Assembly: GCF_013030265.1 (NCBI RefSeq)
Contig: NZ_WPZQ01000001.1
Coordinates: 310,001-374,000, forward strand
Direction of reading: 5' to 3'
Origin: Ruegeria arenilitoris
GTDB taxonomy: Bacteria; Pseudomonadota; Alphaproteobacteria; Rhodobacterales; Rhodobacteraceae
DNA: 64,000 nucleotides
Positions 18,775 to 29,643 of the stretch are shown one piece after another. The position numbers and the translations under genes were made by a program. The notes beneath the pieces are model-generated. The model was not told the origin of the DNA and did not search any database. It saw nothing but the letters and a program-made list of their open reading frames with translations. How positions within the stretch are numbered: the first letter of the stretch is position 1; each line of letters begins with the position of its first letter.

Positions 18775-19641
18775 ATGGCTGAAAATCCGCTGATCCATAA
18801 CTCGGACGCAGGTATCGAACGTTTGTTGGAAATCATGCGCCGTCTGCGTGACCCGGAAACCGGTTGTCCGTGGGATATCGAGCAGGATTTCGGCACTATC
18901 GCGCCCTATACGATTGAAGAAGCCTATGAGGTCGCAGACGCCATCGAACGGCAGGCCTGGGATGAACTGAAGGGCGAATTGGGCGACCTGTTGTTCCAGT
19001 CCGTGTTCCACGCCCAAATGGCCGAAGAAGCCGGTCATTTCGCGTTTCAGGATGTGGTGCGGACCATGTCCGACAAGATGGTGGCCCGCCATCCGCATGT
19101 CTTTGGCGATGAATCCCGCGACAAATCGGCTGAACAGCAGACGAAGGACTGGGAAACGATCAAAGCCGCCGAACGCGCAGGCAAGGAACAGCAAGGTGCA
19201 CTGGACGGTGTAGCTGCCAACCTGCCGGCCCTCCTGCGGGCGCACAAATTGCAAAAGCGTGCGGCTCGCGTGGGGTTTGACTGGCCCGATGCCAGCCACG
19301 TGCTGGCCAAAATCACCGAAGAAGCCGCCGAGCTGGAAGAGGCGCGCGAAAGTATGGACGCAGACGCGCTTGAGGATGAATTCGGCGATCTGCTCTTTGT
19401 GATGGTAAATCTGGGTCGTCATTTGGGTATCGAGCCCGAGGCCGCTCTGCGCCGCACCAACGCCAAGTTCACCCGCCGGTTCGAGCAAGTCGAGGCACGG
19501 CTGGCTGATCGGGGTAAAACCCCGACGGACAGCACCCTCGAGGAAATGGATGCTCTTTGGGACGAGGTCAAAACCGAAGAACATCGCGCCAACGGCAAAC
19601 TCCCGCCAGCAATGGCAAACACGGCCCGTGGAAGCGCGTAA
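18775..19641 (+). CDS. mazG: Nucleoside triphosphate pyrophosphohydrolase MazG
   Basis: House-cleaning all-alpha NTP pyrophosphatase of 288 residues. Two tandem MazG domains are visible: residues about 15-130 with CPWDIEQDFGTIAPYTIEEAYE and the EXXE/EXXD motif in ELGDLLFQ, and about 165-260 with EEAAELEEA and DEFGDLLFVMVN. Cysteine and tryptophan of the CPWD signature are present. The start at 18775 has AAGGGG upstream; the frame upstream is open but lies antisense to the M20 gene. Confidence 0.94.
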   Translation: MAENPLIHNSDAGIERLLEIMRRLRDPETGCPWDIEQDFGTIAPYTIEEAYEVADAIERQAWDELKGELGDLLFQSVFHAQMAEEAGHFAFQDVVRTMSDKMVARHPHVFGDESRDKSAEQQTKDWETIKAAERAGKEQQGALDGVAANLPALLRAHKLQKRAARVGFDWPDASHVLAKITEEAAELEEARESMDADALEDEFGDLLFVMVNLGRHLGIEPEAALRRTNAKFTRRFEQVEARLADRGKTPTDSTLEEMDALWDEVKTEEHRANGKLPPAMANTARGSA

Positions 19642-19704
19642 ATTTGCTAGACAACAGCGGCGACACTTGCCAGTGTCCGTCCTTCAATATCCCGGAGGCC
19701 ACCC

Positions 19705-20646
19705 ATGACTGCGCGCAAGATCATCATCGATACAGACCCCGGACAGGATGACGCCGTCGCGATCCTGCTGGCGCTGGCCAGTCCCGAAGAGATCGAGGTT
19801 CTGGGCATTACCGCAGTCGCAGGTAACGTGCCGCTGGATCTGACCGCCAAAAACGCGCGGATCGTTTGCGAATTGGCGGGCCATACCGATGTGCCGGTTT
19901 ATGCCGGATGTGATCGACCGCTGAACCGCCCTCTGGTAACCGCTGAACATGTACACGGCAAAACTGGCCTCGACGGCCCTGATCTGCCCGACCCACAAAT
20001 GGAACTGACCGAAGGCCATGCTGTCGATTTCATCATCGACAGCCTACGCACGCATGAGCCGGGTACCGTCACCCTCTGTCCGCTGGGCCCTCTGACCAAC
20101 ATCGCAGCCGCCTTTCAGAAAGCGCCTGACATCGTTGAACGCGTACAGGAAATCATTCTGATGGGTGGCGCTTATTTCGAGGTTGGCAACATCACCCCCA
20201 CGGCTGAATTCAACATTCACGTTGACCCGCAAGCCGCTGACATTGTGTTTAAATCTGGCGTTCCAATTGTTGTTATGCCTCTGGACGTGACGCACAAGGC
20301 GCTGGTTACAAAGCCCCGCAACGACGCCTTCCGTGCACTGGGAAGCAAGGTTGGTATTGCTGTTGCCGAGATGACCGATTTCTTCGAACGTTTCGACAAG
20401 GAAAAATATGGCAGCGCAGGTGCCCCACTTCATGATCCTTGCGTGACTGCCTATCTGATCAAGCCCGAGCTGTTTAAAGGTCGGCACGTGAACGTCGAAA
20501 TTGAAACCCAGTCCGAACTGACTATGGGCATGACCGTCGCCGACTGGTGGGGCGTTACAGATCGCAAACCCAACGCCCTGTTTATCGGCGATGTGGATGC
20601 GGACGGGTTCTTTGACCTGCTCACCGAACGGCTGGCGCGGCTATGA
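19705..20646 (+). CDS. Ribonucleoside hydrolase (inosine/uridine-preferring nucleoside hydrolase family)
   Basis: Nucleoside N-ribohydrolase of 313 residues that splits nucleosides into base and ribose for salvage. The calcium-binding signature IIIDTDPGQDDAVAI is at the N-terminus, the family segments LCPLGPLTNIA and MGGAYFEVGNITPTAEFN are in the middle, and the C-terminal Ca-ligand aspartate is in HDPCVTAYL. Base specificity cannot be read from the sequence with certainty. The stop overlaps the next gene as ATGA. Confidence 0.93.
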   Translation: MTARKIIIDTDPGQDDAVAILLALASPEEIEVLGITAVAGNVPLDLTAKNARIVCELAGHTDVPVYAGCDRPLNRPLVTAEHVHGKTGLDGPDLPDPQMELTEGHAVDFIIDSLRTHEPGTVTLCPLGPLTNIAAAFQKAPDIVERVQEIILMGGAYFEVGNITPTAEFNIHVDPQAADIVFKSGVPIVVMPLDVTHKALVTKPRNDAFRALGSKVGIAVAEMTDFFERFDKEKYGSAGAPLHDPCVTAYLIKPELFKGRHVNVEIETQSELTMGMTVADWWGVTDRKPNALFIGDVDADGFFDLLTERLARL

Positions 20647-21092
20647 CTGCCGCACTGCGCCTCGCCCGCCCGGACGATCTTGACCGTCTGATGACCCTCG
20701 TCTCTGCCTTTCACGCCGAGGAAGGCATCGAACAGGATGCCGATCAACTGCGCGAAGCGCTGCTCCCCCTGCTCGAAGGCATCCCTCATGGCTGCATCTA
20801 TCTCATCGGGCCGGGCCGCGCGCCACTGGGCTATATCATCCTGACATTCGGCTGGTCCGTCGAATTCGGCGGAATGGACGGTTTTGTGGATGAGATTTAC
20901 ATCCGCCCTGCAGTCCGAGGCCGTGGAATTGCCACAGAGGTTCTGCTTGAACTTCCCAAGGCGCTGGCTGGTGCAGGGCTGACCGCCCTGCATCTGGAAG
21001 TCGACCGCACGAACGAGTCAGCACAAAAGCTCTATCTTCGGACAGGCTTCAAGCTGCGCGACCGCTATGCGCTCATGAGCAAGAAGCTCTAG
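20643..21092 (+). CDS. GNAT family N-acetyltransferase
   Basis: A 149-residue single GNAT domain. The acetyl-CoA loop appears as RPAVRGRGIATEVL (Q/RxxGxG/A) and the C-terminal strand-helix as LEVDRTNESAQKLYLRTGFK. It is translationally coupled to the nucleoside hydrolase by a four-base overlap. The acceptor substrate is unknown. Confidence 0.85.
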   Translation: MTAALRLARPDDLDRLMTLVSAFHAEEGIEQDADQLREALLPLLEGIPHGCIYLIGPGRAPLGYIILTFGWSVEFGGMDGFVDEIYIRPAVRGRGIATEVLLELPKALAGAGLTALHLEVDRTNESAQKLYLRTGFKLRDRYALMSKKL

Positions 21093-21256
21093 CGCGACTC
21101 CCCGCGGAAGATCACATTTGGATTGTACATTTCCTGAACCGGGTCATCCGACGACACCTTTTGACCGGTGATCGGATAGGTTCCCGGGCCTGCACAGGCA
21201 GCCATCAGTCCCAGAGAAAGCGCGGAAATTACCAGAAGGAATTTGGATACAGGCAT
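21089..21256 (-). CDS. Small putative lipoprotein
   Basis: A 55-residue protein with a lipoprotein signal peptide, lipobox LMAAC with the cysteine at residue 21, and a short mature part of about 34 residues (PGTYPITGQKVSSDDPVQEM). Start at 21256 has AAAGGAG at good spacing. Its stop overlaps the convergent GNAT stop by four bases. Function unknown; the size recalls entericidin-like small lipoproteins but I see no sequence reason to assign it there. Confidence 0.72.
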   Translation of the reverse strand: MPVSKFLLVISALSLGLMAACAGPGTYPITGQKVSSDDPVQEMYNPNVIFRGESR

Positions 21257-21407
21257 CGTGTTCTCCTTTCTGCAATGCAAGCAGCATAGGTCACGATGCG
21301 CCTGTCTCGTTAGGTACAAGTTCACACATAAGGATATTTATGTCGGCGAATATTTGCCTATAACCCTACTTTTGGTACTCAGTAGGTCAAAATTTCAAAA
21401 TGATATC

Positions 21408-21947
21408 TTAGCCCTTAGTGTCCGACCCAGTTTGATCCGGGCGTAGTGACATTTCAAAGAACAGAAGATGGCCTTCGACAATCTCTGGCAGATCTGAATA
21501 CGCGTCACGCAACTGAAAGCCTAAGGACAGGTACAATTGAGTCGCCGCCTCAAGAGGTTTTCCCGTGTCCATCCGAATGTATTCGAATCCATCACTCCGA
21601 CACTGTTCAATAAGACTCAGCATGATCGCACAGCCCGCGCCGGTGCCGCGTGCCTGCTCGTTGACATACACTCGCTTGATTTCTGCCACCCCGGGTTCAA
21701 GCGTGTGAAACATCCCGCACCCTATCGGTTGTTCATTCAACAACGCCAACCTCATCCCACCAGAGGGCGGCATGTGATCGGTTTCGATCGCCTCCAACAC
21801 GCGGGCATACTTTTCCTGTGGATAGACAGCCTGAACGATTTGCACCGATCTTTCGTCCAGCGTCAGCAGAAAATCTCGATACTCCCAACACAAACGCCGA
21901 ACCGCGTCCAGCTGGTCCGGCGTTTCTGGTTTGATAATACTCAGCAA
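21408..21947 (-). CDS. GNAT family N-acetyltransferase
   Basis: A 179-residue GNAT protein with the acetyl-CoA-binding segment VYVNEQARGTGAGCAIMLSL and the typical MDTGKPLEAATQLYLSLGFQ. There is an N-terminal helical extension of about 70 residues (ETPDQLDAVRRLCWEYRDFL). The only plausible start is a TTG at 21947, about 10 bases after GGGG, so the start is uncertain. The first ATG in frame would cut the domain. About 150 AT-rich bases without a gene lie between its stop and the small lipoprotein. Confidence 0.82.
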   Translation of the reverse strand: MLSIIKPETPDQLDAVRRLCWEYRDFLLTLDERSVQIVQAVYPQEKYARVLEAIETDHMPPSGGMRLALLNEQPIGCGMFHTLEPGVAEIKRVYVNEQARGTGAGCAIMLSLIEQCRSDGFEYIRMDTGKPLEAATQLYLSLGFQLRDAYSDLPEIVEGHLLFFEMSLRPDQTGSDTKG

Positions 21948-21995
21948 AATACGATCCCCGGGAAATACCCAAGTATCAACATAGCATCACAGTAG

Positions 21996-23309
<1,314 letters not shown>

Positions 23310-23418
23310 TCATAACAGCACCGGGCAAAAAGTAAACCGGCTCCGTTATCGCTAACACGCCTATTTTCCGGCCTTTAGGGCTAACATTTTCCTGTTTGCG
23401 CCAACGTGCGACGATCCG

Positions 23419-24300
23419 TCAGGTCGCGACCGCCATTTCGCGCGCCAGCCTGCGTTCACGGATAAAGGTGTACATGCCCGACCCGATGATCAGCGATGCA
23501 CCTGCGATCGTCATCGCATCGGGGCGTTCCCCGAACATCAGCATCCCGGCGGCGATCGAAAAGACCAGACGGGTATAGCGGAACGGCGTCAGCGCCGAGG
23601 CCTCTCCGATGCGCATGGCCGTTACAATGCCGTAATAGCCCAGAACTCCAAAGCCGATGGCACCCAGATAAGGACCAACTTGTACCGCCTGCAACGGCAC
23701 GACCGGCTGTGCTGAAAACACCATCAACGCCACCCCTGCCAGCGCGACAGCGATATAGGCCTGCAGGGCGACAACGGATGAAGGTACACGAACATCCAGT
23801 TTACGTGTCAGCAAGTCTCGTGCGGCGATGGCAATCACGGTGGCTACGACGAACAGCGACTCGGGCTCAAAACCCTCAAGCCCGGGACGAATGATCATCA
23901 GGACACCGACAAAGCCGATACCAATCGCACTCCAGCGCCGCCATCCGACATGTTCACCCAGAAACAGCGCCGCGCCCATGGTTACGGCTAGCGGCATCGC
24001 CTGAAACACTGCAGCGACCGTGGACAGCTCGACCAGCGACAGCGCGGTAACAAAGGTCAAAGCACCAACCGCTTCGGCCCCGGCTCGGGCCAATGGCAAC
24101 GGTTGCCACGCCACTGGATCAAAGATGCGTTTACGGGTCGCCAGAGACATCAGTACAAAGACCAGCCCGCAGAACAGACCCAACACGATCATGATCTGCC
24201 CCGTCGATACACTGATCGACAGATGCTTGATGAACATATCCTCAAGTGAGAAGGCCGCCATCGATCCGATGATCAGCAAAATGCCGTTTACGTTATTCAT
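23419..24300 (-). CDS. EamA/DMT-family permease
   Basis: A 293-residue inner-membrane protein with ten predicted helices in two EamA repeats (about 5-135 and 150-280). It contains the repeat-end motifs ALFLGEHVGWRRWSAIGIGFVGVLMII and MLMFGERPDAMTIAGASLIIGSGMY. Substrate unknown; family members export metabolites or import S-adenosylmethionine. Its stop is followed by about 145 bases before enolase. Confidence 0.88.
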   Translation of the reverse strand: MNNVNGILLIIGSMAAFSLEDMFIKHLSISVSTGQIMIVLGLFCGLVFVLMSLATRKRIFDPVAWQPLPLARAGAEAVGALTFVTALSLVELSTVAAVFQAMPLAVTMGAALFLGEHVGWRRWSAIGIGFVGVLMIIRPGLEGFEPESLFVVATVIAIAARDLLTRKLDVRVPSSVVALQAYIAVALAGVALMVFSAQPVVPLQAVQVGPYLGAIGFGVLGYYGIVTAMRIGEASALTPFRYTRLVFSIAAGMLMFGERPDAMTIAGASLIIGSGMYTFIRERRLAREMAVAT

Positions 24301-24437
24301 GCGCGTGTCCGTAGGGATGGGCTGACAAAAATCTGCGCCCTTACGTCAGCAAAAGCGTAACTATTGCGACGTAGCAAGCCATATTACGACAGGTTTGATG
24401 AATTGCCGTGAGGCGACCAATCGCGTTTCGTGATGGA

Positions 24438-24851
24438 TCAGTCCTGTTCCAGCGGGACGCCGTACAGCTCCAGCCGGTGACCTTTCAGCTTATACCCAAG
24501 CTTTGTGGCGATCTTTTCCTGCAATGCCTCGATCTCGGGATCGACGAATTCGATCACCTCTCCGGACTGCATGTCGATCAGGTGGTCGTGATGGTCCCGT
24601 TCGGCGTCTTCGTACCGCGCGCGCCCGTCACCGAACTCCAGCCGCTCAAGAATGCCGGCTTCTTCGAACAGCTTCACGGTCCGATAGACTGTTGCAATCG
24701 AGATACCCGAATCTATGGCCGAGGCGCGGGCGTACAGTTCCTCGACATCAGGATGATCCTCGCTTTGCTGAAGGACCTGGGCAATGGTCCGGCGCTGACC
24801 GGTCATGCGCAGCCCTTTGGCTTCGCAACGTGCGATGATCGTGTCCGACAT
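24438..24851 (-). CDS. fur: Fur-family regulator of the alphaproteobacterial Fur/Mur type
   Basis: A 137-residue metal-responsive repressor. Winged helix in residues about 1-80 with GLRMTGQRRTIAQVL and ISIATVYRTVKLFEEAGI, then the dimerisation domain with the metal site EDAERDHHDHLIDMQSGEVIEF and the C-terminal GHRLELYGVPL. There is no CxxC structural zinc site, and the sequence is close to rhizobial Mur, which responds to Mn2+; in Rhodobacterales this ortholog acts in manganese and/or iron control, so mur is an equally valid name. The ATG has GAGGGG upstream. Confidence 0.9.
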   Translation of the reverse strand: MSDTIIARCEAKGLRMTGQRRTIAQVLQQSEDHPDVEELYARASAIDSGISIATVYRTVKLFEEAGILERLEFGDGRARYEDAERDHHDHLIDMQSGEVIEFVDPEIEALQEKIATKLGYKLKGHRLELYGVPLEQD

Positions 24852-24938
24852 GATACCCCTCAGACTTGTTCGGGTTTCTGTCTTAGTACGTCTGGCGCGC
24901 TTGCGCCACAGGGGAAATGCGCTTTACGGCAGGGCAAT

Positions 24939-25643
24939 TCACGCAACCCGCTGAAGGTCTGCCCAGATCGGCAGATGGTCCGAGGCGATATGCGCAGGCC
25001 GCTCGCCGTGCACACCATGTGCCATGGCGCGCAGCCCATCACCCAATGCGATGCGATCCAGTGCCCCCAACGGCTGCGCCGCGGGAAAGCTGGGCATTGG
25101 CGGCAGGAACCGCATATCCGGGGCCAGATTATCGAGCACGGGCTGCCGAGACCATTCGTTGAAATCCCCGGCCCAAACTGTTGGCATCTGATTCAGATCC
25201 GAGTCACATCTGCGAATATGGGTAATCTGCTGACGCCGCGACGCAGGCAACAGACCAAGGTGCATCCCCATCACACGCAACGGTCCGATGGGCGTATCAA
25301 ACTCAACCCGCACGGCCCCGCGCGGCTCAAGCCCTGGCAGTTCATGATGACCGGTCTGCTGGACCGAGATCCCCTCCCCCCGCCAGATCACGGCATTCCC
25401 GTGCCAACCAAGGCTTCCAGCCCCGCCAAGATCAACAATCTGCCAACCTGCCTCATCCAGCATGAAATGCGGCAGCGCGGCTGGCCGCGGCGGCAGTCTC
25501 TTGTCGGCCTCCTGCAACACGACGATGTCGGCCTTCAACCGATCCAGCACCTGCATGATGCGTTGAGGCTGACGGCGGAAATCCAGCCCGACGCATTTCT
25601 GTATGTTGTAGCTGGCCAGCCGTAAGGTCGATGCTCGGGTCAT
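24939..25643 (-). CDS. Endonuclease/exonuclease/phosphatase family protein
   Basis: A 234-residue protein with the EEP fold: RLASYNIQKCVG, VVLQEADKRL holding the metal-ligand glutamate, GMHLGLLPASRRQQI, WAGDFNEW and the terminal IASDHLPIWADL with the catalytic Asp-His pair. No signal peptide is seen. The family covers DNA repair nucleases and phosphodiesterases; which substrate applies is unknown. About 90 bases separate it from the fur homologue downstream. A small GC hairpin (GGCGC-GCTT-GCGCC at 24894-24907) lies in this gap. Confidence 0.86.
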   Translation of the reverse strand: MTRASTLRLASYNIQKCVGLDFRRQPQRIMQVLDRLKADIVVLQEADKRLPPRPAALPHFMLDEAGWQIVDLGGAGSLGWHGNAVIWRGEGISVQQTGHHELPGLEPRGAVRVEFDTPIGPLRVMGMHLGLLPASRRQQITHIRRCDSDLNQMPTVWAGDFNEWSRQPVLDNLAPDMRFLPPMPSFPAAQPLGALDRIALGDGLRAMAHGVHGERPAHIASDHLPIWADLQRVA

Positions 25644-25746
25644 GATGTCCTGAAATATCGTTCAGCCCCTAAGATTGCCCTGCCTTCGACGCAGTGCAAC
25701 CCCGAGTTTCAAAACATCCGCGCAAGTGTTGGCCCCACTTGCCTAA

Positions 25747-26763
25747 ATGGCTATTGATGAAGCGTCTGAGACCACATCGGGATCGCATAAAATGGCAACA
25801 CAGAACACAAGCAGCACCAAACGTCTGGAAGGTCGTTCTCTGGTGATCGCAATGTGGGGCAATCTGTTCATGGCCGCAGCAGGGATCGTTGCTGGTGTGC
25901 TGTCCAATTCGAACGCGATCATGATGGACGGCCTGTTCTCGCTGATCGGGTTCGGATCGGCCTTTCTGGGGCGTCGGATCAGCCAGCGTGTCGATGCGGG
26001 TCCCGACAAACTGCGTCCCTTCGGCTATGCTGCGGACGAGGCGATCTTTTCGACCTTCAGGTCTCTGTCACTGCTGGGACTTGTGCTATTCGCGATCACA
26101 AACGCAGCCAAGAACATCTATAGCTATTTCAATGGCATGATGCCCGAGCCGCTGAACTTCGCACCGATGTTCGTTTATTTCGCTGTCATCGGACTAACCT
26201 GTTTGTTCCTCTGGGCGTTCCATCATTTTACATGGCGCAAGACCGGTAAGGTCAGCTCGATCCTCAGGCTTGAATCCAAAGCTGCGCTGTTCGACGGGCT
26301 GATCACGGCCGCCGCCGGCATCGGGTTGGGAGCCATTTATATGTTCCGAGACGGACCACTGGCCCCAATCGCACCAATTGGCGACTCGATCATCGTACTG
26401 TTGCTCTGCCTGTTGGCCATAGGTTCCTACGTGCGCGACTTTCGCGGTGGTCTGGGAGAGCTGGCAAATGTCGTCGCCAGCCCCGAGCATCTGGCTACGG
26501 CCCGTCGCGCGCTTCGTGCAACGCTAACCGAAGACGGCGGCACCCTCCAGGACATGTCAGTCACCAAACAGGGCCGCTCTTTCCTCGTAACCGTTTACTA
26601 TGATCCCGGCCGCCCCGTCACCGCCGAGCAGATCGACGACCTGAACCTTCGCCTGATCAGCGATGCGCGCAAGGCGATTGATGGATCGGATGTGTTTCTG
26701 ATGATCACAAAACACCCACGACGCTGGCCAGATTCCATCAATCCTTATCAGACAAGCCAGTAA
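25747..26763 (+). CDS. Cation diffusion facilitator transporter
   Basis: A 338-residue CDF transporter with six predicted helices (about 35-255) and a C-terminal cytoplasmic domain (about 255-330). Helix II has SNAIMMDGLFSLIGFGSA and helix V ESKAALFDGLITAAAG, with aspartates in the positions of the metal site, although the usual HxxxD/DxxxD pairs are altered to MxxxD/FDG forms, so the metal preference may differ from zinc CDFs. Start ATG 25747 is the longest; an ATG at 25792 (MATQNTSS) is an alternative and neither has a strong ribosome site. Confidence 0.85.
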   Translation: MAIDEASETTSGSHKMATQNTSSTKRLEGRSLVIAMWGNLFMAAAGIVAGVLSNSNAIMMDGLFSLIGFGSAFLGRRISQRVDAGPDKLRPFGYAADEAIFSTFRSLSLLGLVLFAITNAAKNIYSYFNGMMPEPLNFAPMFVYFAVIGLTCLFLWAFHHFTWRKTGKVSSILRLESKAALFDGLITAAAGIGLGAIYMFRDGPLAPIAPIGDSIIVLLLCLLAIGSYVRDFRGGLGELANVVASPEHLATARRALRATLTEDGGTLQDMSVTKQGRSFLVTVYYDPGRPVTAEQIDDLNLRLISDARKAIDGSDVFLMITKHPRRWPDSINPYQTSQ

Positions 26764-26769
26764 ACTGGT

Positions 26770-28188
26770 TCAGGTCCCGCAGAAAGTCGCATGCACCACT
26801 TCGCTCTCTGTTGGTGGACGGGTCAGGTCTGCATTCTCCGGCTGATCGAGATATGGCGTTGCCAGTACCGAACCCAGCCTGTGGAAGGGCTCATAGTCGC
26901 CTTTCACAGCAGCCTGGATCATCTGTTCGACCCGGTGGTTGCGCGGGATAAAGGCGGGATTGGCTTCTTTCATGACCTTCTGCGGTGTCTCTTCACGCTG
27001 CAGTCGCACGCGCCAACCCTCAGCCCAATCGTCAAAGGCTACGGGGTCGGTGAACTGATCCCGCGCATTCTCGCTGCCCAGCGCACGGAAGGTGTTAGTG
27101 AAATCCGCCTGGTTCTGCGCCATCCGGGTGAGAAGATCAGACAGCAAGTCCAGATCACCATCGTCCTCTGTTGTCAAACCGATCTTGGCACGGAACCTCA
27201 TCATCCAGTTTTCCTGCAACAGCGCTGGCATCGCATGAACGATCTCGGTCGCTTCCTCAACAGCGGCTTCTTTGTCTTCCATCTGCTGGATCAGCGCTGT
27301 GGCCAGTTGTGCGACATTCCACACCGCGATTTCAGGCTGACTGGAATAGGCATAGCGCCCCATGCGGTCGATGGAACTATAGACCGTGTTGGGATGATAT
27401 GTGTCCATGAACGCGCAGGGACCATAATCAATGGTCTCGCCAGCGATCGAGCAATTGTCGGTATTCATAACCCCATGGATGAAACCCACGCTCATCCATT
27501 GCGCAATAAGGCTTGCCTGCGCATCCCTTACTGCGCGCAGCAATCCCATGGGCCCTTCGGCTTTGGGATAGTGGCGGGCAATGGCGTATTCAGTAAGCCG
27601 CCGTAGACTGTCCAGCTGTCCGCGCGCGGCAAACACCTGAAATGTACCCACGCGCAGATGGCTCTGCGCCACGCGGGTCAGCACTGCACCGGGCATTGGT
27701 CCCTCACGCAGGACAACCTCACCGGTTTCAACAGCCGCCAGCGCGCGGGTGGTCGGAATGCCCAGCGCGTGCATCGCCTCGGACACGACGTATTCGCGCA
27801 GCACAGGCCCCAGCCAGGCGCGTCCATCTCCTTGTCTGGAATAAGGCGTACGGCCTGACCCCTTCAGCTGTATGTCCCGCCGGATACCATCGGTGCCTAC
27901 CGTCTCTCCCAGCAATACGGCACGCCCGTCCCCCAGCTGAGGGTTATAGTGCCCGAACTGATGCCCGGAATAGAGCTGCGCCAAAGGCTCCGCTCCATCA
28001 GGCACAGAGTTTCCTGCAAAGGCCTCGGCCATCTCTTTCACGTCTCCGACCGAGATCCCCAGTATACTGGCGAGATCTTTATTGAAGGCGATAAGATGCG
28101 GTGCACGTACGGGCTCGGGGGCCTGTCGGGAATAAAAGGTGTCCGGCAGCCGGGCGTAACTGTTGTCGAAGGGGATCGTCAGGGTCAT
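26770..28188 (-). CDS. selO: Protein adenylyltransferase SelO (YdiU)
   Basis: Pseudokinase-fold AMPylator of 472 residues that transfers AMP from ATP to protein hydroxyls and is linked to redox control. Family landmarks are [23 protein letters not shown] (fragments SGHQFG and LGDGRA), [11 protein letters not shown], the GVMNTDN motif with the catalytic-loop residues, and [13 protein letters not shown] with the metal-binding aspartate. The ATG at 28188 gives [20 protein letters not shown], the usual start; the frame is open far upstream, antisense to the cupin gene. It is divergent from that gene, start codons 87 bases apart. Confidence 0.93.
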   Translation of the reverse strand: MTLTIPFDNSYARLPDTFYSRQAPEPVRAPHLIAFNKDLASILGISVGDVKEMAEAFAGNSVPDGAEPLAQLYSGHQFGHYNPQLGDGRAVLLGETVGTDGIRRDIQLKGSGRTPYSRQGDGRAWLGPVLREYVVSEAMHALGIPTTRALAAVETGEVVLREGPMPGAVLTRVAQSHLRVGTFQVFAARGQLDSLRRLTEYAIARHYPKAEGPMGLLRAVRDAQASLIAQWMSVGFIHGVMNTDNCSIAGETIDYGPCAFMDTYHPNTVYSSIDRMGRYAYSSQPEIAVWNVAQLATALIQQMEDKEAAVEEATEIVHAMPALLQENWMMRFRAKIGLTTEDDGDLDLLSDLLTRMAQNQADFTNTFRALGSENARDQFTDPVAFDDWAEGWRVRLQREETPQKVMKEANPAFIPRNHRVEQMIQAAVKGDYEPFHRLGSVLATPYLDQPENADLTRPPTESEVVHATFCGT

Positions 28189-28275
28189 GTCGCAAACATA
28201 TGGCCTGTGCTGACGATTGCCATAGCGGATCGTCCTGTCCCGTGCATAATCGCGCGAAAATACAAGAGGATCCCA

Positions 28276-28695
28276 ATGACAGCGCAAGACATCATCGATC
28301 ACCTCGGCCTGCAACAACATCCCGAGGGTGGCTGGTTCAAGGAAACATGGAGAGCCGACAATGAAGGCCGTGCCACCGGCACTTGTATTTATTTCCTGCT
28401 GCAGGAGGGAGAAAGCAGCCACTGGCACCGTGTCGATGCGACTGAGATCTGGCTGTATCACTCCGGCGCACCGCTGATCTTGTCGCTCAGTGAAACCGAT
28501 CAGGGGCCGGCCACCGAATACCTGTTGTCACCAGACCTGTCTCAGGGTGCCCCCCAATTGATTGTCCCCAAAGGACATTGGCAAGCCGCCCGCACCACCG
28601 GCGACTACACGCTGGTCAGCTGCACGGTGTCCCCCGGATTCGAATTCGATGGTTTCGAACTGGCAGAGCCCGATTTCGACATCCCGCGCGGTTAG
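28276..28695 (+). CDS. Cupin_5 (DUF985) family protein
   Basis: A 139-residue single-domain beta-barrel protein. The DUF985 pattern is visible: [37 protein letters not shown] with the cupin histidines and glutamate, and GHWQAART with [14 protein letters not shown] near the C-terminus. Start ATG 28276 has AGAGGA at good spacing. Members are sugar-isomerase-like cupins of mostly unknown function. Confidence 0.9.
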   Translation: MTAQDIIDHLGLQQHPEGGWFKETWRADNEGRATGTCIYFLLQEGESSHWHRVDATEIWLYHSGAPLILSLSETDQGPATEYLLSPDLSQGAPQLIVPKGHWQAARTTGDYTLVSCTVSPGFEFDGFELAEPDFDIPRG

Positions 28696-28752
28696 ACCCT
28701 AGCGCCCGCGACAAGGGCTTGATCCATTTCACTGGGCATCTAATGTCACGTT

Positions 28753-29643
28753 ATGGATCATCGCGCCCTGATAGCCTCGCTGCCACCGGAAGCCAAAAAC
28801 CAGCTGCAACAACGCTCGGATATAGCCGGGCTGAAGCATCTGGTGCTTTACTTCACTGCAATAGCGGTGATCAGCACTGGAATTCTGATGCAGGTCCCGC
28901 TTTGGCCGTTGCTGATCCTGCCGCAAGGCATCCTGTTGGTGTTTCTGTTCACGCTCAGCCACGAATGCACTCACAAGACGCCGTTTAAGTCGGGCTGGCT
29001 GAATGAGGCAGTCGGGCACCTGATCTCAGTTCCGATCGCCCTGCCCTTTGTGTGGTTCCGGTATTTCCACCTCGCGCACCACAAATGGACAAACGATCCG
29101 GAGCGTGACCCCGAGCTTGGTGGAAAACCGCGCCCTGACAGCTGGGGCAGCCTGTTGATCTATCTCAGCGGCTGGTTCTACTGGAGCGGAATGGCAAAAG
29201 TGTTGGTGATTAACGCACTGGGTCGTATCGACGCCCCCTATCTGCCAGCACGCCAGCATGGCGCGATGAAGATTGAAGCCCGCATTCTCCTCGGCATTTA
29301 TGCACTTGCTGCCTTGAGCCTGTTCTTTTCACCGGCACTTTTCTGGGTCTGGCTGTTGCCCGTTCTCGTCGCGCAACCGGTATTGCGCATCTATCTGCTG
29401 GCTGAACACGGGCTCTGCCCACCAGTGGCAAATATGCTCGAAAACTCGCGGACTACTTTTACCAACCGGATCGTCCGTTTTCTGGCCTGGAACATGCCCT
29501 ACCATGCCGAGCATCATTCCTTTCCGAACGTCCCGTTCCATCAGCTTCCGGTGTTCCATGAATGGACACAGAAACACCTGAAGTCGACATCAGACGGATA
29601 TACAGAATTTTCGGCAGACTATGCGCGATCGATCACGCGCTAG
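28753..29643 (+). CDS. Fatty acid desaturase family protein
   Basis: Membrane-bound di-iron desaturase/hydroxylase of 296 residues. The three histidine boxes are present: HECTH (about residue 72), HLAHHK (about 106) and HAEHH (about 255). Four to five hydrophobic segments surround them. No ferredoxin or cytochrome b5 domain is fused. The acyl substrate and position cannot be read from the sequence. Its stop overlaps that of the convergent anmK by four bases. Confidence 0.88.
   Translation: MDHRALIASLPPEAKNQLQQRSDIAGLKHLVLYFTAIAVISTGILMQVPLWPLLILPQGILLVFLFTLSHECTHKTPFKSGWLNEAVGHLISVPIALPFVWFRYFHLAHHKWTNDPERDPELGGKPRPDSWGSLLIYLSGWFYWSGMAKVLVINALGRIDAPYLPARQHGAMKIEARILLGIYALAALSLFFSPALFWVWLLPVLVAQPVLRIYLLAEHGLCPPVANMLENSRTTFTNRIVRFLAWNMPYHAEHHSFPNVPFHQLPVFHEWTQKHLKSTSDGYTEFSADYARSITR

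Noticed and set aside
18709..19584. An open frame on the minus strand that would extend the M20 protein by 292 residues
   Set aside because: It lies wholly antisense to mazG, whose MazG domains and codon bias are clear; the M20 family N-terminus begins at 18708.
24894..24907. GGCGC-GCTT-GCGCC hairpin between fur and the EEP gene
   Set aside because: Only five base pairs and no T-run; insufficient for a terminator or riboswitch.
28189..28461. A 91-codon upstream extension of selO
   Set aside because: It is antisense to the DUF985 gene and the SelO family starts at [11 protein letters not shown].
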